Positions 44,431 to 53,361 of a stretch of DNA of 64,000 nt are shown one piece after another. Source of the DNA: Acinetobacter boissieri (GTDB taxonomy: Bacteria; Pseudomonadota; Gammaproteobacteria; Pseudomonadales; Moraxellaceae); NCBI RefSeq assembly GCF_900096955.1, contig NZ_FMYL01000009.1, positions 62,001-126,000 of the forward strand, given 5' to 3'. Both the position numbers and the translations under genes were made by a program. The notes beneath the pieces were generated by a model, which did not search any database, was not told the DNA's origin, and worked only from the letters and a program-made list of their open reading frames with translations. Every line of letters starts with the position of its first letter. Position 1 is the first letter of the stretch.

Positions 44431-44457
44431 AAAAGACCTATAAAATATAGGTCTTTT
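44431..44457 (-). terminator. Intrinsic terminator of pyrF
   Basis: AAAAGACCTATA (44431-44442) pairs perfectly with TATAGGTCTTTT (44446-44457) over a 3-base loop. It lies 22 bases beyond the pyrF stop on minus. The T-rich arms make it work in both directions. Confidence 0.9.
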
Positions 44458-44478
44458 CAGCATCATGAAATACAAAGA

Positions 44479-45159
44479 TCAAATAGATTGTATAATCTGC
44501 TGTAATGTTTCACGAGGATTAGCTGATTGAGTAATTGGTCGACCAATTACTAAGTGTGTTGCACCTGCTTCAATCGCTTGTGAAGGAGTTAGAATTCTTT
44601 TTTGATCATCACTGCTACTTCCCTCAGGTCGAATACCAGGCGTTACCAAACTAAAATCTTCACCAAGTTCTGCACGTAAAAAAGCAGCCTCTTGTGCTGA
44701 ACACACAATACCGTTCAGGCCTGAATCTTTAGTTAATCGCGCTAAACGACGAACATGGTCCATGGGATTGACATCTAGACCAATTTCTTTAAGATCTTCT
44801 TGTGCCATAGAAGTCAGTACTGTCACTGCGATCAGTTGAGTTTGATAATTCCCTGCATGCAAACGCTCCGCACAGGTTTCCATCATTTTTCGCCCACCTG
44901 ATGCATGGACATTCACCATCCAAACACCTAGATCTGCAGCTGCACAGACGGCTTGAGCAGTCGTGTTTGGAATGTCATGAAACTTTAAGTCCAAAAATAC
45001 TTCAAAACCAAGTTGATGTAAGGCTTTGACGACGTCTGGCCCTTCATGAGTAAACAACTCTTTACCTACTTTTACCCGACAAAGACTTGGATCAAGCTGG
45101 TCAGCAAGCTGTAAAGCGTCTTTTTTACTTTTTGAATCTAAAGCAACAATGATACTCAA
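44479..45159 (-). CDS. pyrF: Orotidine 5'-phosphate decarboxylase
   Basis: PyrF makes UMP in the last step of pyrimidine synthesis. The product has 226 residues with the catalytic tetrad in [10 protein letters not shown] (Asp, Lys, Asp). The phosphate-binding end is [16 protein letters not shown] and [12 protein letters not shown]. The gene follows lapA by 35 bases, with a perfect palindrome in between, so it may be partly separate from the ihfB-lapA transcript. A ribosome-binding site (GAGGT) precedes ATG 45159. Confidence 0.97.
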   Translation of the reverse strand: MSIIVALDSKSKKDALQLADQLDPSLCRVKVGKELFTHEGPDVVKALHQLGFEVFLDLKFHDIPNTTAQAVCAAADLGVWMVNVHASGGRKMMETCAERLHAGNYQTQLIAVTVLTSMAQEDLKEIGLDVNPMDHVRRLARLTKDSGLNGIVCSAQEAAFLRAELGEDFSLVTPGIRPEGSSSDDQKRILTPSQAIEAGATHLVIGRPITQSANPRETLQQIIQSI

Positions 45160-45182
45160 GGTATAACCTCAATCAGTAAATA

Positions 45183-45212
45183 AATCAAAGCCCATTATAA
45201 TGGGCTTTGATT
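45183..45212 (-). terminator. Perfect 30-base palindrome over the lapA stop codon
   Basis: AATCAAAGCCCATTA at 45183-45197 is followed at once by its reverse complement TAATGGGCTTTGATT at 45198-45212. On minus this is a 15-base-pair stem with TTTATTTA after it. The lapA stop (45195-45197) and the last four to five codons lie inside it. Read as RNA it looks like a terminator with essentially no loop, so a few central pairs must open. It could attenuate transcription into pyrF. Confidence 0.7.
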
Positions 45213-45554
45213 ATTTGAGTTAATATCTAATACTGTTTTTTCATGTCTTGTGTTGGCAGCAGCTTCTTTGGCAGCCAATTGAGCAGTTTCTACTTGTTCT
45301 TTTCTTAAACGCTCAATTTCTTTATTTAAACGTTTAATTTCCCAACGAGTTTGAAACACTTTAAATACTTGTACGCCTATCAATAACCCTAATACAACGC
45401 CTATCGCTAATGTAATCAGAATTAATAACCCTACTCGCATTTCTGGTACGCTTGCAAACCATAAGTTTACAGACACTTCTGTACCATTAAATAAGACCAA
45501 TGCTAAAGAATAGACAAATACTACTATCAGTAAAATCAGTAAGATAAAACGCAT
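45195..45554 (-). CDS. lapA: LapA (YciS) inner-membrane protein, DUF1049
   Basis: LapA helps to control lipopolysaccharide synthesis with LapB. The 119-residue protein has two membrane helices (about 2-21 and 40-62, VGLLILITLAIGVVLGLLIG) and a cytoplasmic helical tail with QTRWEIKRLNKEIERLRKEQ, the family's typical sequence. The usual partner lapB is not downstream; pyrF is. The gene follows ihfB by 31 bases. The C-terminal end NQSPL is encoded within a palindrome (see 45183-45212). Confidence 0.9.
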   Translation of the reverse strand: MRFILLILLIVVFVYSLALVLFNGTEVSVNLWFASVPEMRVGLLILITLAIGVVLGLLIGVQVFKVFQTRWEIKRLNKEIERLRKEQVETAQLAAKEAAANTRHEKTVLDINSNNQSPL

Positions 45555-45585
45555 AATATCACCCTATCATCATATTTAGTTTTAA

Positions 45586-45888
45586 TTATTTGACTTGTTC
45601 ATTTACAGCATCACGCAGTGCTTTACCCGGTTTAAAATGTGGTACAGACTTAGCTGCGACGTCAACAGATTTTCCTGTTTTAGGATTACGCCCAACTCGA
45701 GGATCACGATGATGTAGTGCAAAACTACCAAAACCACGAATTTCAATGCGATCATCTGATGATAATGTGTCTATCATTTGATCTATCATGATTCTCACCG
45801 CTTCTTCGACTAAAGGCTCAGCCAAATGTGGGTTTTTCAAAGCAATACGCTCTATTAAATCTGATTTATTTAGTGCTTCTTTAGTCAT
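45586..45888 (-). CDS. ihfB: Integration host factor beta subunit
   Basis: IhfB pairs with IhfA to bend DNA. The 100-residue protein shows the HU/IHF fold: [10 protein letters not shown] start, [15 protein letters not shown] and the DNA-binding arm [11 protein letters not shown] with the proline at the tip. LRDAVNEQ ends it. The gene lies downstream of rpsA behind a strong terminator at 45959-45992, so it probably has its own promoter in the 160-base gap. lapA follows on the same strand. Confidence 0.97.
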   Translation of the reverse strand: MTKEALNKSDLIERIALKNPHLAEPLVEEAVRIMIDQMIDTLSSDDRIEIRGFGSFALHHRDPRVGRNPKTGKSVDVAAKSVPHFKPGKALRDAVNEQVK

Positions 45889-45958
45889 TTAACGACCTCA
45901 TTGATTTTTAGCGACTTTTATTTGTTCGTTACTAAATAATAACTTGTTTAAATACAAA

Positions 45959-45992
45959 ACGGTAGTGCAGTAAGTTAATACTACACTACCGT
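45959..45992 (-). terminator. Terminator of rpsA
   Basis: ACGGTAGTG (45959-45967) pairs with CACTACCGT (45984-45992), and AGTA with TACT further inside with one mismatch between. It lies between the rpsA stop (46050) and ihfB, both on minus. Confidence 0.8.
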
Positions 45993-46049
45993 TAACAGTA
46001 ATTAAATATAAAGTATCAATTAGTTACACTAATTTTTTACTTTTTATTC

Positions 46050-47729
46050 TTACTTTTGTTGCTGTGCTTTAATCAAGTCACCAATGGTTTTAGGACCATT
46101 GTCTTGAGCAGCAGGTGCTACTTGACGTAAGTTTGCAACAGCTTCACGCTCTTCAGCTTCGTCTTTCGCTTTGATAGACAAGTTGATTGTACGTGATTTA
46201 CGGTCAACATTGATGATTTTCGCATCAATTTCTTGACCAACTTCTAAGAATTTAGTCGCATCTTCAACACGGTCACGGTTGATTTCAGAAGCTTTTAACT
46301 GTGCTTCAACTTCGTCAGCAAGTTTTACAGTCGCAGCTTTTGCATCAACAGCAATCACAGTACCTTTAACTAAAGCACCACGTTCGTTCGTTGCTAAAAA
46401 GTCATTAAACGGATCGTTGTTTAATTGCTTAATACCTAAGCTAATACGGTTGCCTTCAGCATCTACAGACAAGATAGTCGCTTCAACAGTGTCACCTTTT
46501 TTGTAGCGACGGATTGCTTCTTCGCCTTGCTCGTTCCAAGAAATATCAGACAAGTGAACTAGACCATCAATACCGCCTGGTAAGCCAATGAAGATACCAA
46601 AGTCAGTGATTGATTTAATCGTACCTGAAACTTTCTCGCCTTTGTCATGGTTCTTAGAAAACTCTTCCCATGGGTTAGCACGAGTTTGTTTGATACCAAG
46701 AGAAATACGACGACGCTCTTCATCTACTTCTAGAACCATTACATCAACTTCATCACCAATCTGAACAACTTTAGACGGGTGGATGTTTTTGTTTGTGTGA
46801 TCCATTTCAGATACGTGAACAAGACCTTCAACACCTTCAGCGATTTCAGCGAAACAGCCGTAGTCAGTTAAGTTTGTTACACGTGCTTTAACGATAGAAC
46901 CTTTAGGGTAACGGTTCATGATCGCTAACCAAGGATCTTCGCCAAGTTGCTTAAGACCTAGAGAAACACGGTTACGATCACGGTCAAATTTAAGTACTTT
47001 AACAGTAACTTCTTGACCAACTTCTACAACTTCTGAAGGGTGCTTAATACGCTTCCAAGCCATATCTGTGATATGTAGAAGACCATCAATACCACCTAAG
47101 TCAACAAATGCGCCGTAGTCTGTAAGGTTTTTAATTGTACCTGTAACAGTTTGGCCTTCTTCAAGTTGAGCAAGCAATGCTTCACGGTCAGCTGAAGATT
47201 CAGCTTCCATTACTGCACGACGAGATACAACAACGTTGTTACGTTTTGCATCAAGTTTAATTACTTTAAACTCTAGCTCTTTACCTTCAAGGTGAGTTGT
47301 ATCACGGATTGGGCGAGTATCTACTAAAGAACCTGGTAAGAATGCACGTACTGGACCGATGTCAACTGTGAAACCGCCTTTAACTTTACCAGAAATAAGA
47401 CCAGTAACGATTTCGCCGTCTTCAAAGATTTTTTCAAGTTTAGTCCACGTTTCAGCACGTTTTGCTTTTTCACGTGAAAGAACTGTTTGACCCATACCGT
47501 TGTCAAGTGCTTCAACAACAACATCAACAGTGTCGCCAACTTGAACTTCTAGCTCACGTTGGTCGTTTAAGAATTCTGCACGGTCAACAACGCCTTCAGA
47601 TTTAAGGCCAGTGTCAACAGTTACCCAGTCAGCATCGATGTTTACAACAACACCTTGGATGACTGCACCCTTTTCAACATTAAGATTTAGTTCGCTTGCT
47701 TCAAAGAGGGCTGCAAAAGATTCGGTCAT
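46050..47729 (-). CDS. rpsA: 30S ribosomal protein bS1
   Basis: bS1 brings mRNA to the 30S subunit. The product has 559 residues and six S1 domains; domains 1 and 2 diverge and domains 3-6 repeat patterns such as [42 protein letters not shown] and [20 protein letters not shown]. Start ATG 47729 reads [10 protein letters not shown], as in relatives. cmk precedes it by 109 bases on the same strand, the common cmk-rpsA-ihfB order. bS1 usually represses its own translation; I saw no obvious structure in the 5' region. Confidence 0.98.
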   Translation of the reverse strand: MTESFAALFEASELNLNVEKGAVIQGVVVNIDADWVTVDTGLKSEGVVDRAEFLNDQRELEVQVGDTVDVVVEALDNGMGQTVLSREKAKRAETWTKLEKIFEDGEIVTGLISGKVKGGFTVDIGPVRAFLPGSLVDTRPIRDTTHLEGKELEFKVIKLDAKRNNVVVSRRAVMEAESSADREALLAQLEEGQTVTGTIKNLTDYGAFVDLGGIDGLLHITDMAWKRIKHPSEVVEVGQEVTVKVLKFDRDRNRVSLGLKQLGEDPWLAIMNRYPKGSIVKARVTNLTDYGCFAEIAEGVEGLVHVSEMDHTNKNIHPSKVVQIGDEVDVMVLEVDEERRRISLGIKQTRANPWEEFSKNHDKGEKVSGTIKSITDFGIFIGLPGGIDGLVHLSDISWNEQGEEAIRRYKKGDTVEATILSVDAEGNRISLGIKQLNNDPFNDFLATNERGALVKGTVIAVDAKAATVKLADEVEAQLKASEINRDRVEDATKFLEVGQEIDAKIINVDRKSRTINLSIKAKDEAEEREAVANLRQVAPAAQDNGPKTIGDLIKAQQQK

Positions 47730-47838
47730 GATATACCTGATATGTTCAGCGGTCTTGGATCAGTCAAGGCCTGTTTAATTACATTTATACATTGTCTACT
47801 TTAAAACTGATCGAGCAATATATAAACAAAAAAATAAG

Positions 47839-48513
47839 TTAAATCAACTTTGTATCGATATAAGAACACATCTGATCAAACACATTATCTATAGATAAAT
47901 TAGAGCTATCTATAATGATTGCATCAGTCGCAGGCTTTAGTGGAGCAACTTCCCGCTCCATATCTCTGCGGTCACGTTCTTCGATGTTGATTAAAATGGC
48001 GCTCAGTTTAGCATCAACCCCCATAGCCTGCAACTGCTTGTATCTTCTTTCTGCGCGAGATGTCGCAGATGCAGTCAGATAGATTTTTGCTTGCGCATGA
48101 GGAAATACAACTGTACCCATATCGCGACCATCAGCAACTAAACCTTGTGACGTAGAAAATTGGCGTTGGCGTGCTAATAAAGCATCTCGAAGGGGTGCAA
48201 TTGCTGCAACTTTTGAGGCAAATTGTCCTATTTCTTCTTGACGAATTTGGCTTGAAACATCTATATCATTTAAATAGGTTGAAATACCTGTTTGTGACGG
48301 TATGAACTCAATATCTAAATGTGTTGCAATATGTATAGCCTCTGCAATATTGCTTTCCAAAACAGGAAATAAACCCTGCTGTGCCAAACTTAGGCCAAGT
48401 AATCTATAAATTGCACCTGAGTCTAACAGTTGGTATTGATAATGCCGTGCTAGCTTGGTTGCGAGAGTACCTTTACCCGAGCCACTCGGGCCATCAATCG
48501 TAATAATATTCAT
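47839..48513 (-). CDS. cmk: Cytidylate kinase
   Basis: Cmk phosphorylates CMP and dCMP. The 224-residue product has the P-loop [12 protein letters not shown] at residues 6-17, the base-binding [13 protein letters not shown] and the family's [14 protein letters not shown]. The lid has [11 protein letters not shown], and [13 protein letters not shown] is the Cmk hallmark. It lies 9 bases after tadA and is likely part of the ung-hydrolase-tadA-cmk unit. rpsA follows. Confidence 0.97.
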   Translation of the reverse strand: MNIITIDGPSGSGKGTLATKLARHYQYQLLDSGAIYRLLGLSLAQQGLFPVLESNIAEAIHIATHLDIEFIPSQTGISTYLNDIDVSSQIRQEEIGQFASKVAAIAPLRDALLARQRQFSTSQGLVADGRDMGTVVFPHAQAKIYLTASATSRAERRYKQLQAMGVDAKLSAILINIEERDRRDMEREVAPLKPATDAIIIDSSNLSIDNVFDQMCSYIDTKLI

Positions 48514-48522
48514 ACTTTTGCC

Positions 48523-49029
48523 TTATTTAAGTGCCTTTTTTGCTAATCGCCGTTGCTTAAAAAAATGACTCAACTGAGTTGCGCACTCATCTGCCATGCA
48601 GCCAAACGCAACATCAAAACGATGATTATAATAGCCATCTTCTAATAAGCGTCTTGCACTGATCAACGACCCAGATTTATTTTCAGGAGTCGCAAAAATA
48701 ACTTTATTAATTCGGGCATGTATTAATGCTCCAACACACATGGTACATGGCTCTAAAGTCACGTATAAAGTGGCATCTTCAGGCAGTCTATAATTTTTAA
48801 GTTGCAAACAAGCATGTCGAATAGCAACTATTTCTGCATGTGCTGTTGGATCACAATTGGCAATTGGCGCATTTGAGCCTAAACCAATGACTTTATTCTG
48901 ACTTATAATCACTGCACCCACAGGAATTTCTTGTTGCATCGCTGCTTGTTCTGCTTGTTCAAAGGCCAACTGCATCCATTTAAAGTCTTGTGCTGTAAAT
49001 GATATAGGCTGATCATTTAATGCAGTCAT
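48523..49029 (-). CDS. tadA: tRNA adenosine(34) deaminase
   Basis: TadA converts the wobble adenosine of tRNA-Arg to inosine. The 168-residue enzyme has the zinc motif HAEIVAI (His64, Glu66) and PCTMCVGALIHARI (Cys95, Cys98), and the C-terminal FFKQRR that grips tRNA. It starts as ATGA in the stop of the upstream hydrolase gene. cmk follows after 9 bases. It is essential in most bacteria. Confidence 0.96.
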   Translation of the reverse strand: MTALNDQPISFTAQDFKWMQLAFEQAEQAAMQQEIPVGAVIISQNKVIGLGSNAPIANCDPTAHAEIVAIRHACLQLKNYRLPEDATLYVTLEPCTMCVGALIHARINKVIFATPENKSGSLISARRLLEDGYYNHRFDVAFGCMADECATQLSHFFKQRRLAKKALK

Positions 49030-50147
49030 ATTCTCTCAATAATATCGTAATCTCTGAGTAAGTCATTCCAACTGTCAATAGTTGTAGTCGGTGCTTGTTG
49101 GTTAAAGATACTTCTCAAACTGCGGTCTTCTGACTTTTGCCATTTTGGTGACAAATCTTTATCAATTAACCGAGCTCGAACGCCTTCTGCGAAGTCAACA
49201 TGATTAATTTTCCATGTGGAAATCTGTTGTTCCAGCTCAAAAGTATCAGCCCAACTATGACCTAGTTTGCCCCATTGCCAAAGTAACCATGTGAGTGCTG
49301 CTGTCACTAGTGAACCTTGTTTTAGGTTTTCTCCTGCTTGGCGTAACCAGTCACTATGTGCTTCACTGAGTTGACAAATTGCATCATAGTCTTGCTCAAA
49401 ATTAAGTCCATTACATACGGTATGTATGGCATCTAATGCAGTTTGTAGTGGCCCTACGCTCACAGGTCTATGCAAACTATTAAGGACATCATCGAGTGCT
49501 CTAAATGTACCTGCAGGATAATCTTGCCAAGAAATTTGCAATAACCTATTCAAGACAAGCTCTTTTTTCATTGCACAGATATGCGTTGCCCAACCAATCG
49601 CATAAGCACCAGAAGCAGTCATCATTGTGCCTGTTAAACCAAGAAATAAGCCAATTCTTCCCCGATCTGCCAAAAAGCGAGTTGCACCTACATCTGGATA
49701 TAAACCAATATTAATTTCAGGCATCGCTAAACGTGATGCAGGTGTGACCAAGCGAAAAGGTGCTGCCATAAAGAGCCCGAGACCACCACCCATCACATAG
49801 CCTTCACCCCATATCACAATCGGTTTTGCGTAATAATGTAGGAGTAAATCGAGCTGATATTCTTGTTTAAAAAATTCACTGGCTTTATCTTGTTCACCAT
49901 CAATCACTTGTTGGCGTAGTTTTCTCACGTCACCGCCTGCACAAAATGCTCTTGGTGTACTTGAATCAAACCAAATGGCTTTAACTGCCTGATCATCAGC
50001 AATACCTTTAAATATAGAAATTAGAGCATTCACTAAGCTTAAATCAAGTGCGTGTAATGCATTCGGGCGATCAAGCTGTATACTTACCCAACCATTTGAA
50101 TAAGACTTTAATTTCACATCTGAGTGGTAATCGTTATATATTTTCAT
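49026..50147 (-). CDS. Enoyl-CoA hydratase/isomerase family, 3-hydroxyisobutyryl-CoA hydrolase-like
   Basis: The 373-residue protein is of the crotonase superfamily, HIBCH-like class (ECH_2). The CoA pocket has FCAGGDVRKL and the oxyanion loop GYVMGGGLGL, followed by the catalytic MPEINIGLYPDVGATRFL where Glu and Asp sit. A long C-terminal helical part is typical. It could hydrolyse 3-hydroxyisobutyryl-CoA in valine breakdown, but the neighbours (ung, tadA) give no metabolic context. I chose ATG 50147, whose bases overlap the ung stop as ATGA. Confidence 0.88.
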   Translation of the reverse strand: MKIYNDYHSDVKLKSYSNGWVSIQLDRPNALHALDLSLVNALISIFKGIADDQAVKAIWFDSSTPRAFCAGGDVRKLRQQVIDGEQDKASEFFKQEYQLDLLLHYYAKPIVIWGEGYVMGGGLGLFMAAPFRLVTPASRLAMPEINIGLYPDVGATRFLADRGRIGLFLGLTGTMMTASGAYAIGWATHICAMKKELVLNRLLQISWQDYPAGTFRALDDVLNSLHRPVSVGPLQTALDAIHTVCNGLNFEQDYDAICQLSEAHSDWLRQAGENLKQGSLVTAALTWLLWQWGKLGHSWADTFELEQQISTWKINHVDFAEGVRARLIDKDLSPKWQKSEDRSLRSIFNQQAPTTTIDSWNDLLRDYDIIERI

Positions 50148-50857
50148 GAATTTAACTGCCAATTTATTTCAGCAATTTGGTGTGCTTTTAAATAATCGTT
50201 GGTTTTAGAAAATGCTTTGCAACCAAAAAAACCACCACGATTTGCGGCTAAGGGGGATGGATGCGCAGCTGTCAGTACAAGATGTTTTTCTCGATCAACA
50301 CGTTGCCCTTTACGCTGTGCATAAGCACCCCATAAAATAAATACAACATTTGATGTGTGTTCATTAATCACATCTATCACTTGATCTGTAAAATCTTCCC
50401 AACCTTGTTTTTGGTGTGATGTTGGTTGCCCTGCTTCAACAGTAAGTACACTATTGAGAAGTAGTACACCTTGGTGTGCCCATGACGTTAAATCACCGTG
50501 TACACTTGGGCTTATGGCTAAATCTGTAGATAATTCATGAAACATGTTGCGCAATGAAGGGGGTACGGGTACGCCTTTTTGCACTGAAAAACTTAAGCCA
50601 TGGGCTTGGTTTGGACCATGATATGGGTCTTGACCTAAAATTACTACTTTCACTTGGTTTAGCGGTGTAAGCTGAAAAGCATTAAAAATAAGTGAACTTG
50701 GCGGATAAATAACTTTACCAGCCTGTTTTTGCTGAACTAAAAAATCACGAAGATGATCCATTCTAGGGCTGAGTAAAAAGTCTTGTAACTTATCTTTCCA
50801 ACTGTGATGAAGTTGCACACGGTCAAGTTTCTGTTGTTGTATATCATTCAGTTGCAT
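50144..50857 (-). CDS. ung: Uracil-DNA glycosylase
   Basis: Ung removes uracil from DNA. The 237-residue product has the water-activating motif GQDPYHGPNQAHGLSFSV, FILWGAYAQ and the DNA-binding loop AAHPSPLAANRGGFFGC. All signature residues of family 1 are present. It lies 32 bases after queD and overlaps the next gene by ATGA, so it heads or joins the chain ung-hydrolase-tadA-cmk. Confidence 0.97.
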   Translation of the reverse strand: MQLNDIQQQKLDRVQLHHSWKDKLQDFLLSPRMDHLRDFLVQQKQAGKVIYPPSSLIFNAFQLTPLNQVKVVILGQDPYHGPNQAHGLSFSVQKGVPVPPSLRNMFHELSTDLAISPSVHGDLTSWAHQGVLLLNSVLTVEAGQPTSHQKQGWEDFTDQVIDVINEHTSNVVFILWGAYAQRKGQRVDREKHLVLTAAHPSPLAANRGGFFGCKAFSKTNDYLKAHQIAEINWQLNS

Positions 50858-50889
50858 TACGGTATCATCTAATTTTGTATTTATTTAAT

Positions 50890-51486
50890 TTAAATTTTAA
50901 CTTGTGGCTCGACCACTGGGTTTTCAAATGCTTCCCCATGTTTAAGTTTTTGGTAGCTTTGTGGGTCTGCCCACTCAATCTGAATTTGCTCTGAAAACTC
51001 AATTTGATCAAGGGTCAATATACCCATTTGTGGGTTATTAATATCTTCAACAAAACTTTGTGCATAACCCGTGTCTGTTTCATGCACAATAACGGAATAG
51101 ACTTCAACATCCCCCTCTCCATTTTGCATTTTTGTATTTGCCAATACTTGTTGAGCAAGAAAGAAAAATACTCTAGAAAACTGCTCTGCCGATGGTGAAA
51201 CAGGTAGGCTCACCCATCTTGCACTAAAAGTTTGACACGCCTGAATATATGCAGCATCGTCTTTATTCCAAAAGCAAATTGCATGGTCAAAGCTGTCAAA
51301 TAAGTCTTTAATCACACCTTTAAGTAAGCCGAAATCATATACCATTTGACCATGATCAAGTGCATTGGCTTTTAAAAAAAGCTCTACTTTATAGCTGTGA
51401 CCGTGTAATGAGCGTTTGCAACGATCTGAACTACAGTTGCGTACAATATGTGCATTTTCAAACTTAAATAATTTTCGGATTAACAT
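50890..51486 (-). CDS. queD: 6-carboxy-tetrahydropterin synthase-like protein (QueD family)
   Basis: QueD makes 6-carboxytetrahydropterin for queuosine. The product has 198 residues, longer than the E. coli enzyme of about 120. The zinc ligands are FENAH and HGHSYKVEL, and the catalytic cysteine DRCKRSLHGH is present. The middle has YDFGLLKGVIKDLFDSFDHAI, matching the family, and IVHETDTGYA holds the final acid. An insertion and a C-terminal tail (about 150-198) are extra. No other queuosine gene is nearby, so folate or another pterin is an alternative. Confidence 0.88.
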   Translation of the reverse strand: MLIRKLFKFENAHIVRNCSSDRCKRSLHGHSYKVELFLKANALDHGQMVYDFGLLKGVIKDLFDSFDHAICFWNKDDAAYIQACQTFSARWVSLPVSPSAEQFSRVFFFLAQQVLANTKMQNGEGDVEVYSVIVHETDTGYAQSFVEDINNPQMGILTLDQIEFSEQIQIEWADPQSYQKLKHGEAFENPVVEPQVKI

Positions 51487-51561
51487 AAGCGCTTGTGTTT
51501 ATTCATTGAAGGGAGAGTTTGGATTATAAATCAAATATAACATATTGCAGTATTTTTTAAC

Positions 51562-51580
51562 GGATCAATAGTATTGATCC
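51562..51580 (-). terminator. Terminator after the TetR gene
   Basis: GGATCAAT pairs perfectly with ATTGATCC over a 3-base loop, just past the TetR stop at 51588. A T-rich patch lies downstream on minus (AAAAAATACTG read on plus). Confidence 0.75.
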
Positions 51581-51587
51581 TGTTTAT

Positions 51588-52187
51588 TTATTTTCTATTT
51601 GCAATTTCAAGCGCTTGTTTAAAGTAGCTGACTTTTAAAGTTTCTCTTGAACCTAAATAGCGTTGATAAAAACTAGAATTCAATAGCAATGCGCCACCGA
51701 AAATGAGTGACCATGTCATGGCTAAATAGTCTCTTACGCTCACTTTAGCCTGTTGCTGACGTAAATAAACATCTGTTGTATAAATAATTTTTTTCAGTCT
51801 TTGTTTTCTTACTTGGTAAATCTGGCGAAATAAATGTTTAGTTTCGCCTCCTACTGTAGATAATTTTTCTTCTAAGTTGTGATATAAAATTGTGCGCTCG
51901 GAATCATCTAAATGATAGCGAATTAAATGATTCAGCTGTGCATCAAAACGTGGGGGGCTATTTCGTATACATTCATAAAGTAAATATTCATTTCTTAAAA
52001 TCAGTTGTAAAAACAGTTCATCTTTACTTTTAAAGTGCTTATATAACGTACCTTTTGCAATGTCTAACTCTTCTGCCAGTTCAGACAGGGTCATACCAAT
52101 ATCACCATGTTCAATCAACAACTGTTCTGCGACTTTAAATATACGCTCTTCTCGCTGTTTAAATTTATTTTGGCAATGATTTGGCAT
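51588..52187 (-). CDS. TetR-family regulator
   Basis: The 199-residue regulator has its DNA-binding three-helix part at about residues 12-58 (FKVAEQLLIEHGDIGMTLSELA, then IAKGTLYKHFKSKDELF), a clear TetR signature. The rest is a helical ligand domain with RTILYHNLEEKLSTVGGE and SLIFGGALLLNSSFYQRYL. The ligand is unknown. It is the last gene of holB-pilZ-tatD-tetR, 17 bases after tatD, and lacks a divergent target, which is unusual for TetR. Confidence 0.9.
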   Translation of the reverse strand: MPNHCQNKFKQREERIFKVAEQLLIEHGDIGMTLSELAEELDIAKGTLYKHFKSKDELFLQLILRNEYLLYECIRNSPPRFDAQLNHLIRYHLDDSERTILYHNLEEKLSTVGGETKHLFRQIYQVRKQRLKKIIYTTDVYLRQQQAKVSVRDYLAMTWSLIFGGALLLNSSFYQRYLGSRETLKVSYFKQALEIANRK

Positions 52188-52204
52188 GCCGTATTATTCC
52201 TACT

Positions 52205-52981
52205 TTAAACAGTAACTGCTAGCAAGCGGTTAAAATTATGCGTGGTTATTTCACCAATTTCTTCAACCGTTTTACCATAAACTTTGGCTAATGCTTGAGC
52301 AACATAAGGAACATACTTAGGCTCATTACTTTTACCACGAAATGGCATCGGTGCAAGATATGGGCTATCTGTTTCTATAAGTAAGCGATCTAGAGGCACG
52401 TAAGCTGCAACATCTCTTAACGCTTGGGCATTTTTAAATGACACAATACCTGCAAATGAGATGTAGTAGCCACAATCTAATACTGCTTTTGCAGTGTCTA
52501 AATCTTCAGTAAAACAATGTAAGATGCCATGCTGTGAACCTTCAGCACGTATTAAATCTATGGTATCTGCTTTAGCAGAACGAGTATGTACAACTACAGG
52601 TTTTTTGACTATTTTTGAAGCTTCTATATGCCTTGCAAAACATGCTTTTTGCGCAACAATATGCTCTGTACTATGATAATAATCTAACCCTGTTTCACCC
52701 AATGCCCATACTTTTTGAGGTTGTGCCAATTGCACTAAATACTCAACAGATGCTTTTTGCATGACATCAGGTGACTCGCAAGGGTGAACCCCTACACTAT
52801 AGCCTACATCTGCATGTTGCGCCGCAATTTCACCCAATACAACATGGTCGTCAATATCGACTGAGATTGCCATGAAACGATGCACACCCGCAGCTCTAGC
52901 TTCTGCTAATGCTTGATTTAGATCACCTTGATAAGGCGTAAGATCGAGTAAATTAAGATGGCAGTGGCTGTCTACAAACAA
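52205..52981 (-). CDS. TatD-family metal-dependent hydrolase (YcfH type)
   Basis: The 258-residue TIM-barrel hydrolase starts MFVDSHCHLNLL with the metal-binding HxH. It has GVHPCES, ALGETGLDYYHS with the glutamate, VVVHTRSA with histidine, LHCFTEDL and LIETDSPYLAPMPFRGK with the acid. TatD enzymes act as DNA or D-aminoacyl-tRNA hydrolases. It lies between pilZ and tetR, in the usual holB-pilZ-tatD order. Confidence 0.93.
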   Translation of the reverse strand: MFVDSHCHLNLLDLTPYQGDLNQALAEARAAGVHRFMAISVDIDDHVVLGEIAAQHADVGYSVGVHPCESPDVMQKASVEYLVQLAQPQKVWALGETGLDYYHSTEHIVAQKACFARHIEASKIVKKPVVVHTRSAKADTIDLIRAEGSQHGILHCFTEDLDTAKAVLDCGYYISFAGIVSFKNAQALRDVAAYVPLDRLLIETDSPYLAPMPFRGKSNEPKYVPYVAQALAKVYGKTVEEIGEITTHNFNRLLAVTV

Positions 52982-52993
52982 AGTCTTTTCCTT

Positions 52994-53338
52994 TTAAACA
53001 GTATAACTTGGTGCTGAACTATATAAGCGATTACCTAAGAGTTTTTCAGCTTCTTCTTGGTAAAAACGCCCTTTTTCACCTGCAAGCTGAATACCAAAAC
53101 CTTGAGGCTTAGTATCTGTTGCAGTGTGATTAATCCAAATCACTTTGCCTGTGAGTGGGATTTTTTGGTTTTGCCCAGGCAAGGTGGCTAAGACAAAAAC
53201 ATCTTCTCCCAAAGAGATTAACTGTGCAGATGGCACAAACAACCCTCCACCAGTGACATATGGCATATAGCTCGCTTGAAGGACATTGATATCTGTAATA
53301 TTTACCTGAAGCACACCGCCTCGTTGAGTAATTTGCAC
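52994..53338 (-). CDS. pilZ: Type IV pilus assembly protein PilZ
   Basis: The 114-residue protein has the short PilZ-type fold. ASYMPYVTGGGLFVPS and LLATLP-like VFVLATLPGQNQKIPLTG mark the pilus-assembly PilZ group, which lacks the c-di-GMP-binding RxxxR motif. It promotes pilus formation through PilB and FimX in relatives. It is 12 bases before tatD and 23 bases after holB. Confidence 0.9.
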   Translation of the reverse strand: MQITQRGGVLQVNITDINVLQASYMPYVTGGGLFVPSAQLISLGEDVFVLATLPGQNQKIPLTGKVIWINHTATDTKPQGFGIQLAGEKGRFYQEEAEKLLGNRLYSSAPSYTV

Positions 53339-53361
53339 GCTTTTTCCTCAATATTGGTTCA

